A stretch of 64,000 nt of DNA from an uncultured Rhodospirillales bacterium (GTDB lineage Bacteria > Pseudomonadota > Alphaproteobacteria > Azospirillales > Azospirillaceae), in assembly GCA_903920145.1 (NCBI GenBank), contig CAIXKV010000216.1, forward strand, positions 18,837 through 82,836, read 5' to 3'. The notes under the pieces are model-generated. The model made no database searches, was not told the origin of the DNA, and saw only the letters and a program-made list of their open reading frames with translations. The position numbers were made by a program, and so were the translations under genes. This document shows, piece by piece, positions 26,667-37,623 of the stretch. Every line of letters starts with the position of its first letter. Within the stretch, counting starts at the first letter, position 1.

Positions 26667-29012
26667 ATGCATCTCACCATTAAGGCTCGGTTGGCGGCGG
26701 CATTCGCGGCAATTTTATTGCTTTCCGCACTTTCAGCATATCTGGGGATCACCAGCCTTGGCTCTGTCAATGACGAGGTCAGGGCCGTAGTTGACGGCCC
26801 AGCAGCTCGAAGCAAGTTGACGTTACAGATGGCTGGTGAATTGTCAAAGATGGCGCGCACCGAGAAAAATTTAATTTTAGAAAATAACGAACAAGCTATG
26901 AAGGGTTATGTCGAAACATTGAAGACAGAAAGAGAGAAATTTAAAGAGATTTTTGATCATCGCCATCAAATTGCAACAGAGGAAGGCCAAAAAAAGCTAA
27001 ATGCATTACATGATGTTTACACAGAATATACAAATTCTCAAGATGAATTAATTCAGCTTGCTTTATTAAATACAAATATTAAAGCTAGAGATATGTCATC
27101 AACCAAAAGTCAAGAGCTCGTTGATTCTATATTAACGGTTATTGATGAATCTAATAAAGTTAACAATGCTGATGCCCGTTTATCTGGTATTTTTTCTCAA
27201 ATTTCAACATCTATATTGCGAGCTCACCGCAATGAAAAATCGATGATTCTTGAGGATGATGATAGTAAAATCAGATATATAGAACAGCAAAATGAAAATC
27301 AATTTAAAACTATTCAATCTGCTATTGCTCTTTTAAGGGATAATGGAAATTCAGAAGTTCGTCAGCAAGCTCAACACATTGAAGCAGCATGGGAGTCATG
27401 GTTTTCAGTTCATATTCAAATTCGTGACTTAGCATTTCAGAATGCTAATAATCACGCAATAGCTATTTCATTTGGAAAAAATCGTCAATTATTAAAAAAT
27501 ATTGATAATATGACCGATGATCTAATTTCATTTGATCAAGAAAGAATGGCTGATCGCGTCCAAAATAGCGACAATGTTTATATTAATGCTAAAATTATGC
27601 TTATCATCATGGTTATTTTATCATTGGGTATTGGGATTGGTATGGCATTTTGGATTTCACTCCTGATCAGTAGAGGCTTGAAGCAGGCTGGCACCTTAGC
27701 TCAGGCTATTGCGCTGGGAGATGTTAGCCAAACCATCGAATACCGGGGGCGTGATGAAATCGGCGTGCTGATTCAGGCAATGAACAGCATGTGCGATAAT
27801 CTTCGAGCCACCGCTGGAATTGCCGAAGCTATTTCCCAGGGTGATATTGCAGTACAGGTAACACGGAGGTCTGATAAAGATGTGTTAGGGGTTGCTCTTG
27901 AAACTATGGTTATCAATCTGCGAGCATCGGCCGAGATTGCCCAGGAAATTGCCAGGGGAAATTTAACGGTTAAAGCCAAACGGTTATCCGATAAGGATAT
28001 ACTGGGAATTGCCTTAGAAAGCATGATTCAAAATTTGCGCCAAGTGGTTGTCGATGTGGCTGCCGCTGCCGAGAATGTGGCGGCTGGAAGCGAAGAGTTA
28101 AGCGCTAGTGCCGAAACCTTGTCTCAAGGCGTTTCCGAACAGGCTGCTTCAAGCGAGGAAGCATCCAGCTCAATGGAAGAGATGGCGGCAAACATTCGGC
28201 AAAATGCCGATAACGCCAGTGAAACAGAAAAGATTGCACGTCAATCTTCAACTGATGCAGCCAAAAGCGGAGAGGCTGTGACTAAAGCGGTTAAGGCCAT
28301 GAAGACTATCGCTGAAAAAATTACTATCGTGCAAGAGATTGCCCGACAGACTGATTTGTTGGCACTGAACGCCGCCATCGAAGCCGCTCGGGCCGGAGAG
28401 CATGGTAGAGGCTTTGCCGTCGTAGCAAGCGAAGTCCGAAAGTTGGCCGAACGGAGTCAAGCTGCCGCAGCCGAAATTAGCATGCTATCTTCTGAAACTG
28501 TTACTGTATCGCAAGAAGCAGGAGAGATGTTGATCCGCTTGGTTCCAGACATTCAACGAACCGCAATTTTAGTTTCAGAAATCAGTTCGGCATCTCGTGA
28601 GCAAAATACGGGAGCGGAGCAAATCAATGTAGCTATCCAACAGCTTGATCAAGTAACCCAGCAGAACGCTGCCGCTGCCGAAGAAATGTCATCGACATCT
28701 GAGGAATTATCAAGTCAGGCACAGCAGCTTCAAGCAACTATTTCGTTTTTTTCTCTCGGACGTGACGCCCACACCGGGCTGCGCTCTTCTGAACAGGCAC
28801 GAAGTGGACGGGAGCCAGGATCTCATCTCACCCCAGTGTCGGCCTCGTACCGCCTCGCCGCACCCATTAAGCGGGCGTCAACCCCGAGCAAACGTCCTCC
28901 TGCGTCGATCGGAGCGGGCACTGCGGTTGGAACCAAGGGCTATGCCTTGAAATTGGATGATCACCACCAAGGTCATGGGGATGTCGAGGACGCTGGCTTT
29001 GAACGATACTAA
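26667..29012 (+). CDS. Chemoreceptor with three HAMP units and CheR-tether-like tail
   Basis: A 781-residue receptor: TM1 (about 8-30), a large helical periplasmic domain (about 31-310), TM2 (about 312-335), three consecutive HAMP-like units (about 336-475) and an MCP signalling domain (tip [20 protein letters not shown]). The periplasmic domain carries two copies of an R-x-EK-x-x-IL motif ([18 protein letters not shown]), which suggests the two-module HBM-type fold. A flexible linker leads to the C-terminal GFERY, which matches the x-aromatic-x-x-aromatic pattern of CheR/CheB-docking pentapeptides. It heads the operon that contains cheR, cheB and cheD. The next receptor is a close paralogue with one HAMP fewer. 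Confidence 0.92.
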   Translation: MHLTIKARLAAAFAAILLLSALSAYLGITSLGSVNDEVRAVVDGPAARSKLTLQMAGELSKMARTEKNLILENNEQAMKGYVETLKTEREKFKEIFDHRHQIATEEGQKKLNALHDVYTEYTNSQDELIQLALLNTNIKARDMSSTKSQELVDSILTVIDESNKVNNADARLSGIFSQISTSILRAHRNEKSMILEDDDSKIRYIEQQNENQFKTIQSAIALLRDNGNSEVRQQAQHIEAAWESWFSVHIQIRDLAFQNANNHAIAISFGKNRQLLKNIDNMTDDLISFDQERMADRVQNSDNVYINAKIMLIIMVILSLGIGIGMAFWISLLISRGLKQAGTLAQAIALGDVSQTIEYRGRDEIGVLIQAMNSMCDNLRATAGIAEAISQGDIAVQVTRRSDKDVLGVALETMVINLRASAEIAQEIARGNLTVKAKRLSDKDILGIALESMIQNLRQVVVDVAAAAENVAAGSEELSASAETLSQGVSEQAASSEEASSSMEEMAANIRQNADNASETEKIARQSSTDAAKSGEAVTKAVKAMKTIAEKITIVQEIARQTDLLALNAAIEAARAGEHGRGFAVVASEVRKLAERSQAAAAEISMLSSETVTVSQEAGEMLIRLVPDIQRTAILVSEISSASREQNTGAEQINVAIQQLDQVTQQNAAAAEEMSSTSEELSSQAQQLQATISFFSLGRDAHTGLRSSEQARSGREPGSHLTPVSASYRLAAPIKRASTPSKRPPASIGAGTAVGTKGYALKLDDHHQGHGDVEDAGFERY

Positions 29013-29057
29013 GGTACGAAGGTAAAAAGTGTGCTTTTCCAATGGCGATGTAGCTTT

Positions 29058-29340
29058 ATGAGAATCAATCGGATTCTAAGCATTTAAAATGCTGGCGCAA
29101 AACTCAAGACATCGGAATCACAACCAGCCTAGCGATTATTTTTGGTTTATCTGTGATCTTAACTGTTTTGAGTTTTGGACCGGCAGTATGGCAGGATATC
29201 TAGACGGCAGACGCTTTTTCGAAGCACAAACCATCGCCACAATGGCATGAGATAACTACGGCACAGTGGAAGCACGGACCCTCTCGCCCGCACCCCTGTC
29301 AGATAACCTGACGCGACCTACCAGCTTTAAACGCAACTGA
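29058..29340 (+). pseudogene. Decayed N-terminal fragment of a membrane sensor/receptor
   Basis: Between the two receptors, pieces in different frames read as one eroded protein. An ATG-led MRINRILSI ends in a stop. Another frame gives GITTSLAIIFGLSVILTVLS, a clear membrane helix, then FGPAVWQDI and a stop. The next frame gives RRFFEAQTIATMA and a stop. Together this looks like the start of a receptor or sensor kinase (signal anchor, then a periplasmic helix) broken by frameshifts and stops. The gap without an intact gene is 29013-29359. Confidence 0.4.
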
Positions 29341-29359
29341 GATTCGGGAGAGCACATCG

Positions 29360-31585
29360 ATGCGTTTTACCATCAAGCTCCGCCTCGTAATGGCATTTGT
29401 AGCCATTCTTGGTCTGGCGACGGTTTCAGCCTTCCAAGGGATCAGCAGTCTGGGGTTGGTCAATAATGAGGTTCGTGCAATCGTAGATGGCCCAGCGACG
29501 CGTAGGGCTTTGACATTAGAGATGAGTAATGCGCTTTCGATGATGGCCAGAACAGAAAAAAACTTAATTTTGGAGACCGATGAGCCATCTAAAAAGGCAT
29601 ATGTTGATCGCTTGATCAGCGAGAGAGCAAAATATAACAATCTTTTCGATCGACGCAGAGAGCTTGCGGATGAAGAAGGGCGAAAAAAACTTGATGCATT
29701 GCGAGATTTATATAATGACTATTCTAAGTCACAAGATCGTGTTGTTGAATTGGCTTTAAAAAATTCTGATCTCAAAGCCAAGGAGTTATCTATTAAGCAC
29801 AGCGATCCTATTATTGACACAGCCATTAAGATAATTGCAGACTTTAAAAATAACAATAGTGATCAGCAGATCACAATGACTCTTAATGAGCTTCCATCTT
29901 TAATGTTAAGAGCAAGAGGAAATGAAAAAGACTTAATTTTGGAGTCTGATGAAGTAAACTTAAAAAATATCGATGAAAAAAATGAGGAGATAATTAGGTA
30001 TACTCAGGCTCGTTTGCTGTTTTTGCGTGATCGTATACCGCTACAATTTCGGGATGATGTGCAAAAAATAACGGTTGCTTGGGAGTCTTGGCTTACTGTT
30101 CATCAACAAATTCGGGAATTAGCCTTAGATAGCAGTCGTGCCCGAGCCATCGCTATTTCATTTGGTCAGAATCGTGAGTTTCTTAAGCGAATTGATGCCG
30201 TTGTGACCGATCTAATCGCTTTCGATCAGCAACGGATGAATGAGAGAATGGCAGACAGTGATCGGCTATACCTTGAATCGCGAAGCAATTTAATTGTGAT
30301 GACGGCAGCAGCTTTGCTCATTGGCTTAGGCATGGCGCTGTGGATATCGATTTTGATCAGCCGGGGCTTGGATCGCGCGGGCCAAATGGCCCGTGCTGTT
30401 GCCGAAGGTGATTTGAGCCAGTCAATCTCCTATAATGGGCGGGAAGAAATTGGTGATTTAATTGCACTTCTCAATCAAATGGCCGCCAATTTGCGAACCA
30501 CTGCCGGGATTGCCGAAGAAATTTCTCATGGTAATCTCAAAGTACAGGCTAAACGCCTTTCGGATAAAGATGTTTTGGGAATTGCCTTGGAGTCTATGAT
30601 CGAACGCCTTCGTGATGTTGTTTCAAACGTCTCCGCTGCTGCTGAAAACGTTGCAGCAGGCAGTCAGCAATTGAGTGCGAGCGCGGAGACTCTGTCCCAA
30701 GGCGTTTCCGAACAAGCTGCCGCAACCGAAGAGGCGTCAAGTTCGATGGAAGAAATGGCGGCAAATATCCGTCAAAATGCCGATAACGCCACCGAAACCG
30801 AAAAGATCGCGTCTCAATCGTCTCTAGATGCCGCTAAGAGCGGTGATGCCGTGAGTAAAGCGGTCAATGCCATGAAGACGATCGCCGAAAAAATTACTAT
30901 TGTGCAGGAAATTGCCCGGCAGACCGATCTATTGGCGCTGAACGCCGCCATCGAAGCCGCCCGAGCAGGCGAACACGGTCGGGGTTTTGCTGTAGTGGCA
31001 AGCGAGGTCCGTAAACTGGCCGAACGGAGTCAGGCTGCTGCGGCTGAAATCAGCGCCCTTTCGTCTCAGACTGTTATCGTTTCAGAAGAAGCCGGTACCA
31101 TGCTGATTCGCTTGGTTCCAGATATTCAACGGACAGCCAGTTTGGTTGCCGAGATTTCTACAGCGTCCCGTGAACAAAATGCTGGAGCAGAACAGATTAA
31201 TGTCGCAATCGAGCAACTTGATCAAGTAACGCAGCAAAATGCTGCCGCTGCTGAAGAAATGTCATCAACATCAGAAGAGTTATCTAGTCAAGCGCAACAG
31301 CTACAAGCTACAATCTCATTTTTCTCTGTTTCTGGGGACGGGAGGGGGCGAGAGAGGTCGCATCAAAGCTACGCCAAATCTATAATCAATGGCGGCAATA
31401 ACGGATCTCGCTCTGTTCAGCCTTTACCCACTCGACGTCAGACGGTGCGTATTGGTAAAACTTCATTCAAAGGGGCATCCGGCGAAATCCAGGGAGCAAC
31501 AGGGGGAAAGGGGTTTGCTCTGAAACTTGACGATCACCAGCACGGCCATAGGGATGCAGACGATGACGGTTTTGAGCGTTACTAA
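29360..31585 (+). CDS. Chemoreceptor paralogue with two HAMP units and CheR-tether-like tail
   Basis: A 741-residue receptor with the same plan as the previous one: TM1 (about 7-29), helical periplasmic sensor with the duplicated R-x-EK-x-(L/M)IL motif ([19 protein letters not shown]), TM2 (about 310-333), HAMP units (about 334-425, two rather than three), MCP signalling hairpin (tip [20 protein letters not shown]) and a linker ending in GFERY. The signalling domains of the two receptors are nearly identical while the sensor domains differ more, consistent with tandem duplication and ligand divergence. The cheW start lies inside its last 23 bases. Confidence 0.92.
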   Translation: MRFTIKLRLVMAFVAILGLATVSAFQGISSLGLVNNEVRAIVDGPATRRALTLEMSNALSMMARTEKNLILETDEPSKKAYVDRLISERAKYNNLFDRRRELADEEGRKKLDALRDLYNDYSKSQDRVVELALKNSDLKAKELSIKHSDPIIDTAIKIIADFKNNNSDQQITMTLNELPSLMLRARGNEKDLILESDEVNLKNIDEKNEEIIRYTQARLLFLRDRIPLQFRDDVQKITVAWESWLTVHQQIRELALDSSRARAIAISFGQNREFLKRIDAVVTDLIAFDQQRMNERMADSDRLYLESRSNLIVMTAAALLIGLGMALWISILISRGLDRAGQMARAVAEGDLSQSISYNGREEIGDLIALLNQMAANLRTTAGIAEEISHGNLKVQAKRLSDKDVLGIALESMIERLRDVVSNVSAAAENVAAGSQQLSASAETLSQGVSEQAAATEEASSSMEEMAANIRQNADNATETEKIASQSSLDAAKSGDAVSKAVNAMKTIAEKITIVQEIARQTDLLALNAAIEAARAGEHGRGFAVVASEVRKLAERSQAAAAEISALSSQTVIVSEEAGTMLIRLVPDIQRTASLVAEISTASREQNAGAEQINVAIEQLDQVTQQNAAAAEEMSSTSEELSSQAQQLQATISFFSVSGDGRGRERSHQSYAKSIINGGNNGSRSVQPLPTRRQTVRIGKTSFKGASGEIQGATGGKGFALKLDDHQHGHRDADDDGFERY

Positions 31586-32069
31586 AACAAAAAGAGCGAC
31601 TGAGACCGATTCGCGTGGCACTGCGTTGCCAGTTTTGACCTTAGGTTTGGCCGATGAAATTTTTGCCATTGAAACCGCGCGGGTTCACGAGGTGCTTGAT
31701 TTCGTGCCGATCACTCGAATTCCCAACAGTCAGCCTTTTATTAGGGGCCTGATCAATGTTCGGGGTAAGGTCATCACTGTGACGGACTTACGGGTAAAAT
31801 TCGGGATGACCTTTGTCGAACCAACGCGAGACACGCGGATTGTCATTGCCGAGGTGATGATGGCCGGTGAGACAGTCACAGTGGGAGCTATAGCCGACCG
31901 AGTCTACGAAGCAACCGAACTCCCGATGGCATTGATGGAAGAGGCTCCAAAAATAGGGATGCGTTGGCGTAGCGAGTTGATTCAGGCCATCGGAAAGCGC
32001 AATAATCAATTTATTATTGTGGCCAACTTGGATCAGGTGTTTTCCGCTAGTAGTCTCATAAATTACTAG
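31563..32069 (+). CDS. cheW: Chemotaxis coupling protein CheW
   Basis: A 168-residue CheW, which links receptors to the CheA kinase. Two SH3-like halves are visible: [22 protein letters not shown], then the highly conserved [18 protein letters not shown], then RIVIAEV and [18 protein letters not shown] nine bases upstream supports the ATG at 31563; it overlaps the preceding receptor by 23 bases. No cheA is present in the window. Confidence 0.95.
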   Translation: MTVLSVTKTKRATETDSRGTALPVLTLGLADEIFAIETARVHEVLDFVPITRIPNSQPFIRGLINVRGKVITVTDLRVKFGMTFVEPTRDTRIVIAEVMMAGETVTVGAIADRVYEATELPMALMEEAPKIGMRWRSELIQAIGKRNNQFIIVANLDQVFSASSLINY

Positions 32070-32123
32070 TCTTATTATATATCATCTTTTATCGTAATTG
32101 AACCTCAAACCACCGGCCAGTCA

Positions 32124-32975
32124 ATGCCTGATACATTTTCAGAAAGCCCACGTCTTTCAGATCGAGAGTTTGAGCATTTGGCCCGATTGGTTGAAAGCCA
32201 AGCTGGTATTCGAATGCCACCAGGTAAGCGAACTATGCTAGAAGGCCGCTTACGTCGCCGGTTGCGGGAACGCGGGATGCGTAATTTCCGTGAATATTGT
32301 CATTTTTTATTTGATCAAGGTGGATTAGAAGAGGAGCTTGGAGATTTAATTGATGTTGTTACTACTAACAAAACAGACTTTTTTCGGGAGCCAAAACACT
32401 TTGATATTTTAACGAACATTGTTGTTCCTAATTTATTCAGAAAAGGTCTTGGTATAAGACGTCCTTTACAAGTTTGGAGTGCTGGGAGTTCCATCGGTGC
32501 TGAAGCCTATACATTAGCGATGGTCTTAGCTGATTATCGATTATCTCATCCTGGTTTTGATTTTCATATTCTTGGCACAGATATTTGCACTACTGTTCTT
32601 AGAACAGCAGCTAGGGCAATTTATCCTGAAGAAATGGCTCAACCAATTGCTCATGATCTTCGTCATCGCTATTTGCTTCGAAGCCTTGACCGTAAGGCCC
32701 GACAAATTCGAATCATTCCAGAATTGCGATCTATGGTCGAATTTCGCCAGTTAAATTTCATGGCTACAGAATACAAGCTACCTGCGGTGCAGGATATTGT
32801 TTTTTGTCGAAATGTTATTATTTATTTTGATAATGTTGTGCGAATGGCCGTCCTATCGCGTATTTGTGCGTGTATTGCGCCGGGTGGATATCTATTCATG
32901 GGGCATTCTGAAACGCTTTCTGGTTTTAATCTGCCGCTACGTCAAGTGGCTCCGACTGTGTATGCGCGAATATAG
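32124..32975 (+). CDS. cheR: Chemoreceptor glutamate methyltransferase CheR
   Basis: A 283-residue methyltransferase that transfers methyl groups from S-adenosylmethionine to receptor glutamates. It has the N-terminal helical domain (residues 10-80), VTTNKTDFFREPKHF, the SAM-binding VWSAGSSIGAEAYTLAM (a slightly divergent form of the usual GEEPYS motif), LGTDI, and VFCRNVIIYFD near the C-terminus. The two receptors upstream carry a pentapeptide-like tail that could bind the beta-subdomain of this enzyme. Confidence 0.95.
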   Translation: MPDTFSESPRLSDREFEHLARLVESQAGIRMPPGKRTMLEGRLRRRLRERGMRNFREYCHFLFDQGGLEEELGDLIDVVTTNKTDFFREPKHFDILTNIVVPNLFRKGLGIRRPLQVWSAGSSIGAEAYTLAMVLADYRLSHPGFDFHILGTDICTTVLRTAARAIYPEEMAQPIAHDLRHRYLLRSLDRKARQIRIIPELRSMVEFRQLNFMATEYKLPAVQDIVFCRNVIIYFDNVVRMAVLSRICACIAPGGYLFMGHSETLSGFNLPLRQVAPTVYARI

Positions 32976-33005
32976 TATTGTGACTGAGCTTAAGATAGAG
33001 GTGGG

Positions 33006-33677
33006 ATGAACTCAATGGGATATGAGCACCATGATGCTTTTCGGGATCGTTTACAAGCACTGCCACTGAGCGCCGGCAGGCGGGGAATTGCGGCCATGGT
33101 GCTGGTAGAGATTGTCCGTTGGATGCCCAATGCTGGGTTCTCTTGTCTTAAAACGGCTGAACAGTTAGGGGCGTTATTGAATCTCCGCCCTGGCGACCTG
33201 TTGATTGCCCTTGAGACTTTGCAGTCCCTTGGTGTGATCGAGTTGGTTCGGCAAGGTCCAGCAGCCACCATTATCACCCTCAAACCGATGCCTTTGCGCA
33301 AATCGCCCCAGCAAATCCAGGCGGATATCGCCCAGGCAATCCGCGCTCATGCGGCCTGGAAACGGCAACTACGATGCGCCATCGATACGGGATGCACGGA
33401 TCTTGTTGTGGAAGACATTGGTCGGGAAGACGTGTGTGAGTTTGGCCGTTGGCTGAATGAAACGCCTTTCCTTGATGGCAACCAAGATGAGCACTTGAAA
33501 GTGATTCGCCATCTGCATGCTCAATTTCATCGTGTTGCCGCCGCAACCCTACAACTGGCACTCAGGGGGCGAAAAGCCGAAGCCGAACGCGCGATGGGCG
33601 CCGGTGGCGCTTACTCTAGGGTGTCGTTGCGCCTAACCACCGCGTTGAACGGCTGGCGAGGATCCATTGCCCCATGA
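33006..33677 (+). CDS. Winged-helix-like / CZB zinc-sensor fusion in the che operon
   Basis: A 223-residue protein between cheR and cheB. Residues about 25-95 look like a winged helix ([34 protein letters not shown], then a beta wing). Residues about 113-215 match the CZB pattern: [33 protein letters not shown], giving the 3His/1Cys zinc site. CZB domains normally sit at the end of chemoreceptors or diguanylate cyclases, so one joined to a DNA-binding-like domain is uncommon. It overlaps cheB by four bases. AGGTGG abuts the first ATG and is better spaced for an ATG at 33015. Confidence 0.75.
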   Translation: MNSMGYEHHDAFRDRLQALPLSAGRRGIAAMVLVEIVRWMPNAGFSCLKTAEQLGALLNLRPGDLLIALETLQSLGVIELVRQGPAATIITLKPMPLRKSPQQIQADIAQAIRAHAAWKRQLRCAIDTGCTDLVVEDIGREDVCEFGRWLNETPFLDGNQDEHLKVIRHLHAQFHRVAAATLQLALRGRKAEAERAMGAGGAYSRVSLRLTTALNGWRGSIAP

Positions 33678-34807
33678 CCGTTCTACCCAAAGCCAAATCA
33701 CGAGTCCTAGTGGTTGATGATTCTGCATCTGTCCGTGAAGCTTTAAGAGATATTATTGATTCTGACCCTGATTTGAGTGTGATGGGTACGGCTTGCGATC
33801 CCTATGCTGCTGCAAAACTGATCGCTATAGAAGTTCCTGATGTTATTGTGCTTGATATTCACATGCCAAGAATGGATGGAATTACGTTTCTTCGAAAAAT
33901 TATGATGCAACGACCTATTCCTGTTGTAATGTGTTCGTCCTTGACATTGGAAGGGAGCGAATCACTGTTTGAGGCTTTGGAGGCCGGGGCCGTGGACGTC
34001 ATCCCCAAACCCAAACTCGGCTCGCGCGACTTTTTAATGGATGCGCGGGTTTGGGTCTGTGACGCAATCAAAGCGGCGGCTCGATCCAAACCAAAACGCC
34101 AACCTGCGCCGAATCGGACGACAGCCAGTTCTGGGGATAAATCGCGATTGGGAACGGCCAAGCTGACCGCTGACGTCATCCTTCCACCGCCCCGGCAACG
34201 CAACGGCGCGGCAGCGTCTCATGTCACCGAAACAGTGGTATGTATTGGCGCCTCCACTGGTGGAACGGAATCATTAAGAGTTTTGCTGGAAAGCGTTCCT
34301 GCCGATATGCCCGGAACCGTTATTGTGCAGCACATGCCCGAGAAATTCACGGAAGCGTTTGCCCGACGGCTAGATGGACTGTGCGCCGTAACGGTTCGAG
34401 AAGCCCGCAATGGGGATACCGTCATGCGGGGGCACATTCTGATCGCGCCCGGTAATCGGCATACCTTGATCCGCAGGACAGGCTCTCGCTATTTCGTTGA
34501 AATCAAGGATGGGCCTTTGGTTTGCCGCCATCGGCCCTCCGTGGATGTGTTGTTCCGGTCGGCGGCCCAATATGCCGGAGCCAATGGTATTGGTATCTTA
34601 ATGACAGGGATGGGGGATGATGGTGCACGAGGGCTATTGGAAATGATGCAGGCAGGAGCGCATACTGTAGCCGAAGATGAATCCACATGCGTGGTCTTCG
34701 GTATGCCTCAGGAGGCCATAAAACGCGGAGCGGCATGCGCTATTTTGCCCCTCGATCGGCTACGGGATGAAATTTTACGTGTACGAGCCGCGCGGGAAGG
34801 TGCCTGA
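33674..34807 (+). CDS. cheB: Chemoreceptor glutamate methylesterase CheB
   Basis: A 377-residue CheB. Residues 10-130 are a receiver domain ([14 protein letters not shown]; phospho-acceptor Asp61 in [13 protein letters not shown]; Lys in IPKPKLG). After a linker, the C-terminal methylesterase has [12 protein letters not shown] (catalytic Ser), [11 protein letters not shown] (His) and [13 protein letters not shown] (Asp). It removes methyl groups from receptors and deamidates glutamine. It starts inside the end of the preceding gene (ATGA overlap). The receiver half is AT-rich and the esterase half GC-rich, switching near 33940. Confidence 0.95.
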   Translation: MTVLPKAKSRVLVVDDSASVREALRDIIDSDPDLSVMGTACDPYAAAKLIAIEVPDVIVLDIHMPRMDGITFLRKIMMQRPIPVVMCSSLTLEGSESLFEALEAGAVDVIPKPKLGSRDFLMDARVWVCDAIKAAARSKPKRQPAPNRTTASSGDKSRLGTAKLTADVILPPPRQRNGAAASHVTETVVCIGASTGGTESLRVLLESVPADMPGTVIVQHMPEKFTEAFARRLDGLCAVTVREARNGDTVMRGHILIAPGNRHTLIRRTGSRYFVEIKDGPLVCRHRPSVDVLFRSAAQYAGANGIGILMTGMGDDGARGLLEMMQAGAHTVAEDESTCVVFGMPQEAIKRGAACAILPLDRLRDEILRVRAAREGA

Positions 34808-35478
34808 TGTATCTACACCGTCCATCTCGGCCCCGCTTATCACCCACTCGAACCTTACTTCCGGGAGATATTTATTGTGACCGTTCCCCTCAATGCTTTG
34901 GGACAGTCTTGGGCTCTTGCGTATCAGTGTGCTTATGGGATTCGCAACTGAGATTTGGGGGGATGAACCACTTTATCCTGCCCAATCGACCTGCGGAGGG
35001 GGAAGCCTCGCCTCGGTTTGGCGATGTCGCCATTCCACAATTGGTTAATGCTATGGTTGGCCTTGGCAGCAACATTCGTCATCTCCGAGCCAAAATTTTT
35101 GGTGGCGGTTATGTCCTTCGTGCGGGCGATCCAGCCTTATCTACAGGGCGGCGCAATGTCGCGGTTGCGGTTTCCGAATTGCGACGTCTGAGAATTCCCA
35201 TCGTCGCCAGTCGCTTGTCAGGAACTCAGGGTCTCGTCATTCGTCAATGTACCGATTGCGGCGACGTCTGGGTCCGACCCACCGGGGTAATTGACCGGAA
35301 GCTGGAGCCAGCAACCAATGTCGAGGATCTGTCTTGTTTTGCGGAAGACGTCACCATCCCCATGACAGCCGATGGGGAAGACAGCGTCCCCTTGGCCATC
35401 CACACCCGATCTCCAGCAGGAGCGGCTAGATGGTGCGAAACCTGCACATCATCGCCGCTCGGATGGCGACGGGCGTAG
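34807..35478 (+). CDS. cheD: Chemoreceptor glutamine deamidase CheD
   Basis: A 223-residue CheD, which deamidates receptor glutamines to glutamate. It has the catalytic Cys and His in TVLGSCVSVCLWD and FGGMNHFILP, then KIFGGGYVL and GRRNVAVAVSELRR. The ATG overlaps the cheB stop (TGATG). The C-terminal extension after about residue 165 is longer than in short CheD proteins and is not conserved in an obvious way. It is the last gene of the operon and meets gltX tail to tail with 44 bases between. Confidence 0.92.
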   Translation: MYLHRPSRPRLSPTRTLLPGDIYCDRSPQCFGTVLGSCVSVCLWDSQLRFGGMNHFILPNRPAEGEASPRFGDVAIPQLVNAMVGLGSNIRHLRAKIFGGGYVLRAGDPALSTGRRNVAVAVSELRRLRIPIVASRLSGTQGLVIRQCTDCGDVWVRPTGVIDRKLEPATNVEDLSCFAEDVTIPMTADGEDSVPLAIHTRSPAGAARWCETCTSSPLGWRRA

Positions 35479-35522
35479 CGAAGCTGCGGACGCAGAGGCG
35501 CCCGCTCTCCAGGGCGAATTTC

Positions 35523-36866
35523 TTACGCCACCAAGCCGTTCAAGCGTGCCTCAGCCCGAGTCCGCCCGATTAACGGCAGAAGGCTCTTCAATTCCGGCCC
35601 ATGATCGGCTCCGGTCAGCGCCAAGCGCAACGGCATGAAAAGCGCCTTGCCCTTTACGCCGGTCTCGGCCTTGATTCGCTCGACCCACACCCCCCAGGTG
35701 GTTTCATCCCAAGGTTCAAGTGGCAGCACACGCGCTGCCCATTGAGTGAAGGGCAGGTTGGTGATGGTTGGAGTCAAGAGGGCGTGACTGACCTGCCACC
35801 ACGAAACGGCATCAGCGAGTCGGGTCAGATTGGGCCGTACCGCTAGCCAGAATCGCTCGTCGACTCCCTCAAGCCCTAACGCGACCAGCCGGTCGGCCAC
35901 TGCGGCAAAAGACGCAAGATGCAGCAGGCGAGCGTTTAGGCGAACCAGCTCCTCGGGATCAAATCGCGGCGTAGCACGGGAAACTTGCTCCAAACCAAAG
36001 CTCTCAACCAACGCCTCCAAGGTCGCACAGGGTTCGATGGCGTTGGAGGTTCCGAGGCGGGACAGCAAACTGAGCAACGCCATGGGCTCAATCCCATCCT
36101 CGTCGCGCAAGGATGCGATGCTTAAACTGCCAAGACGCTTGGAAAGTCCCTGACCCGAAGCGTCGGTCAAGAGTGGCAAATGGGCGAAAGTAGGCACAGG
36201 TCCACCCAATGCCTGCCAAAGCTGAATTTGGACGGCGGTATTGGCCACATGATCTTCGCCACGGATCACATGAGTAATCCCGAAATCAATATCGTCCACC
36301 ACAGACGAAAGCGTGTACAGTGGCCTGTTATCTTCGCGGATCAGGACAGGATCGGACAGGTCGGCACCCTCGAAATGAACGTGGCCACGCACCAGATCGA
36401 ACCAGTTAACGCCCTGGTGATCCAGTTTAAAGCGCCAGTGCGGTCGCCGCCCTTCGGCTTCCCACCGGACCCGTTCGGCCTCCGACAGCTTCAGCCCGGC
36501 CCGATCGTAGAGAGGAGGTAGGCCTCGGGCCAGCAGGCTCTTGCGTTTCAGCCCAAGTTCCTCGGCGGTCTCATAGCAGGGATATAGGCGCCCGCTTGCC
36601 TTCAGCCGATCGGCGGCTTCGGTATACAACGCAAGCCGGTCAGACTGCCGAACCTGACGATCCCATGTCAGCCCAAGCCAGGTCAAATCCCGCTCGATGC
36701 CGGCGGCAAAAGCCGCCGTCGAGCGTTCCTCGTCAGTGTCATCGAGTCGCAACAAAACGGTTCCACCAACTCGGCGGGCGACGAGCCAGTTGACCAGTGC
36801 CAACCGGATATTGCCGACATGAAGCAAGCCGGTCGGGCTGGGCGCGAAACGGACGGTAAGGGACAT
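35523..36866 (-). CDS. gltX: Glutamyl-tRNA synthetase
   Basis: A 447-residue class I synthetase that charges tRNA with glutamate. The N-terminus [19 protein letters not shown] carries the HIGH-type motif, and the KMSKR-type loop reads [31 protein letters not shown] is a core GluRS signature. Many alphaproteobacteria carry two GluRS genes, one mainly serving tRNA-Gln mischarging; which of the two this is cannot be decided here. The start at 36866 gives the family N-terminus; the frame continues 14 codons upstream without resembling the family. Confidence 0.93.
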   Translation of the reverse strand: MSLTVRFAPSPTGLLHVGNIRLALVNWLVARRVGGTVLLRLDDTDEERSTAAFAAGIERDLTWLGLTWDRQVRQSDRLALYTEAADRLKASGRLYPCYETAEELGLKRKSLLARGLPPLYDRAGLKLSEAERVRWEAEGRRPHWRFKLDHQGVNWFDLVRGHVHFEGADLSDPVLIREDNRPLYTLSSVVDDIDFGITHVIRGEDHVANTAVQIQLWQALGGPVPTFAHLPLLTDASGQGLSKRLGSLSIASLRDEDGIEPMALLSLLSRLGTSNAIEPCATLEALVESFGLEQVSRATPRFDPEELVRLNARLLHLASFAAVADRLVALGLEGVDERFWLAVRPNLTRLADAVSWWQVSHALLTPTITNLPFTQWAARVLPLEPWDETTWGVWVERIKAETGVKGKALFMPLRLALTGADHGPELKSLLPLIGRTRAEARLNGLVA

Positions 36867-36931
36867 GATGCAGCGTCTCGAAACAAAAAAAGCGACGGGG
36901 AGAACCAAGAGGCTTCAGACACCCCCCAGGA

Positions 36932-37363
36932 TCAGGGTGGGCAAACCGTCCGACCATATTGGTCGCGGTAGCATTGGATCGGCTGTTGATAGACTGGCGG
37001 CGGCGGCGCAGGGACATAAACCGGCGGGGGCGCATAAACTGGGGGCTGTACATAAACTGGGGGCGGGGGCGGATATCCACCGGCCAATCCATGTTCCCGA
37101 AGGCATGCTAATTCATCTTGGCCACGACTCCTGCACAGTTCGCGAATACTCCGTTCAGCATGCCGAGGATCTTCGCGCTCGATGCACCGATCCATACATT
37201 CCTTGTAATTTTTGCCAGGACTGGAACAATATTCATTACAGCGGGTGTCCGCTGCGGCTTCCTTGGGCAACCCTGCCCAACCGGCGATAGCCAAGACCAG
37301 CGCCAAGGCCGCCAGCACAACGCGCGAAGGCAAGACTGGCTTTAACGTGCGTCGGTTGATCAT
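36932..37363 (-). CDS. Exported Cys-rich protein with Pro/Tyr/Val tandem repeats
   Basis: A 143-residue protein; GGAG seven bases before the ATG fixes the start. The signal peptide has a hydrophobic core AALALVLAIAGWAG and ends near AAA. The mature N-terminal part has a helical Cys pattern (CNEYC, CMDRC, ELCRSRG, ACLREHG), suggesting two disulfide-linked helices. The C-terminus is built from repeated PPPVY units ending in a Cys-containing tail (QCYRDQYGRTVC). No family is recognised. It could be a periplasmic or surface structural protein. Confidence 0.6.
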   Translation of the reverse strand: MINRRTLKPVLPSRVVLAALALVLAIAGWAGLPKEAAADTRCNEYCSSPGKNYKECMDRCIEREDPRHAERSIRELCRSRGQDELACLREHGLAGGYPPPPPVYVQPPVYAPPPVYVPAPPPPVYQQPIQCYRDQYGRTVCPP

Positions 37364-37623
37364 GATGAGTCTCCGGATTTGGCCCCCTGACGATAGGGGC
37401 AAGGATGTTATCTAAGGGTTCGAGAGGGCCAGCAACAGGCTATTCCATGGGGATCGTCGACCCAAGACGAAAAATCGATGATCACTGGGCGGATTGGCGT
37501 CTATGCGGTATCATAGCGCGATCCTCATGGCCAAGGGACCGTTCGTCGATCGACGGGACAAATGCCAAATGACAATAAAAACAGACGATGTACATAACAA
37601 AATGAAAAGGAAGGAAGCGCACC

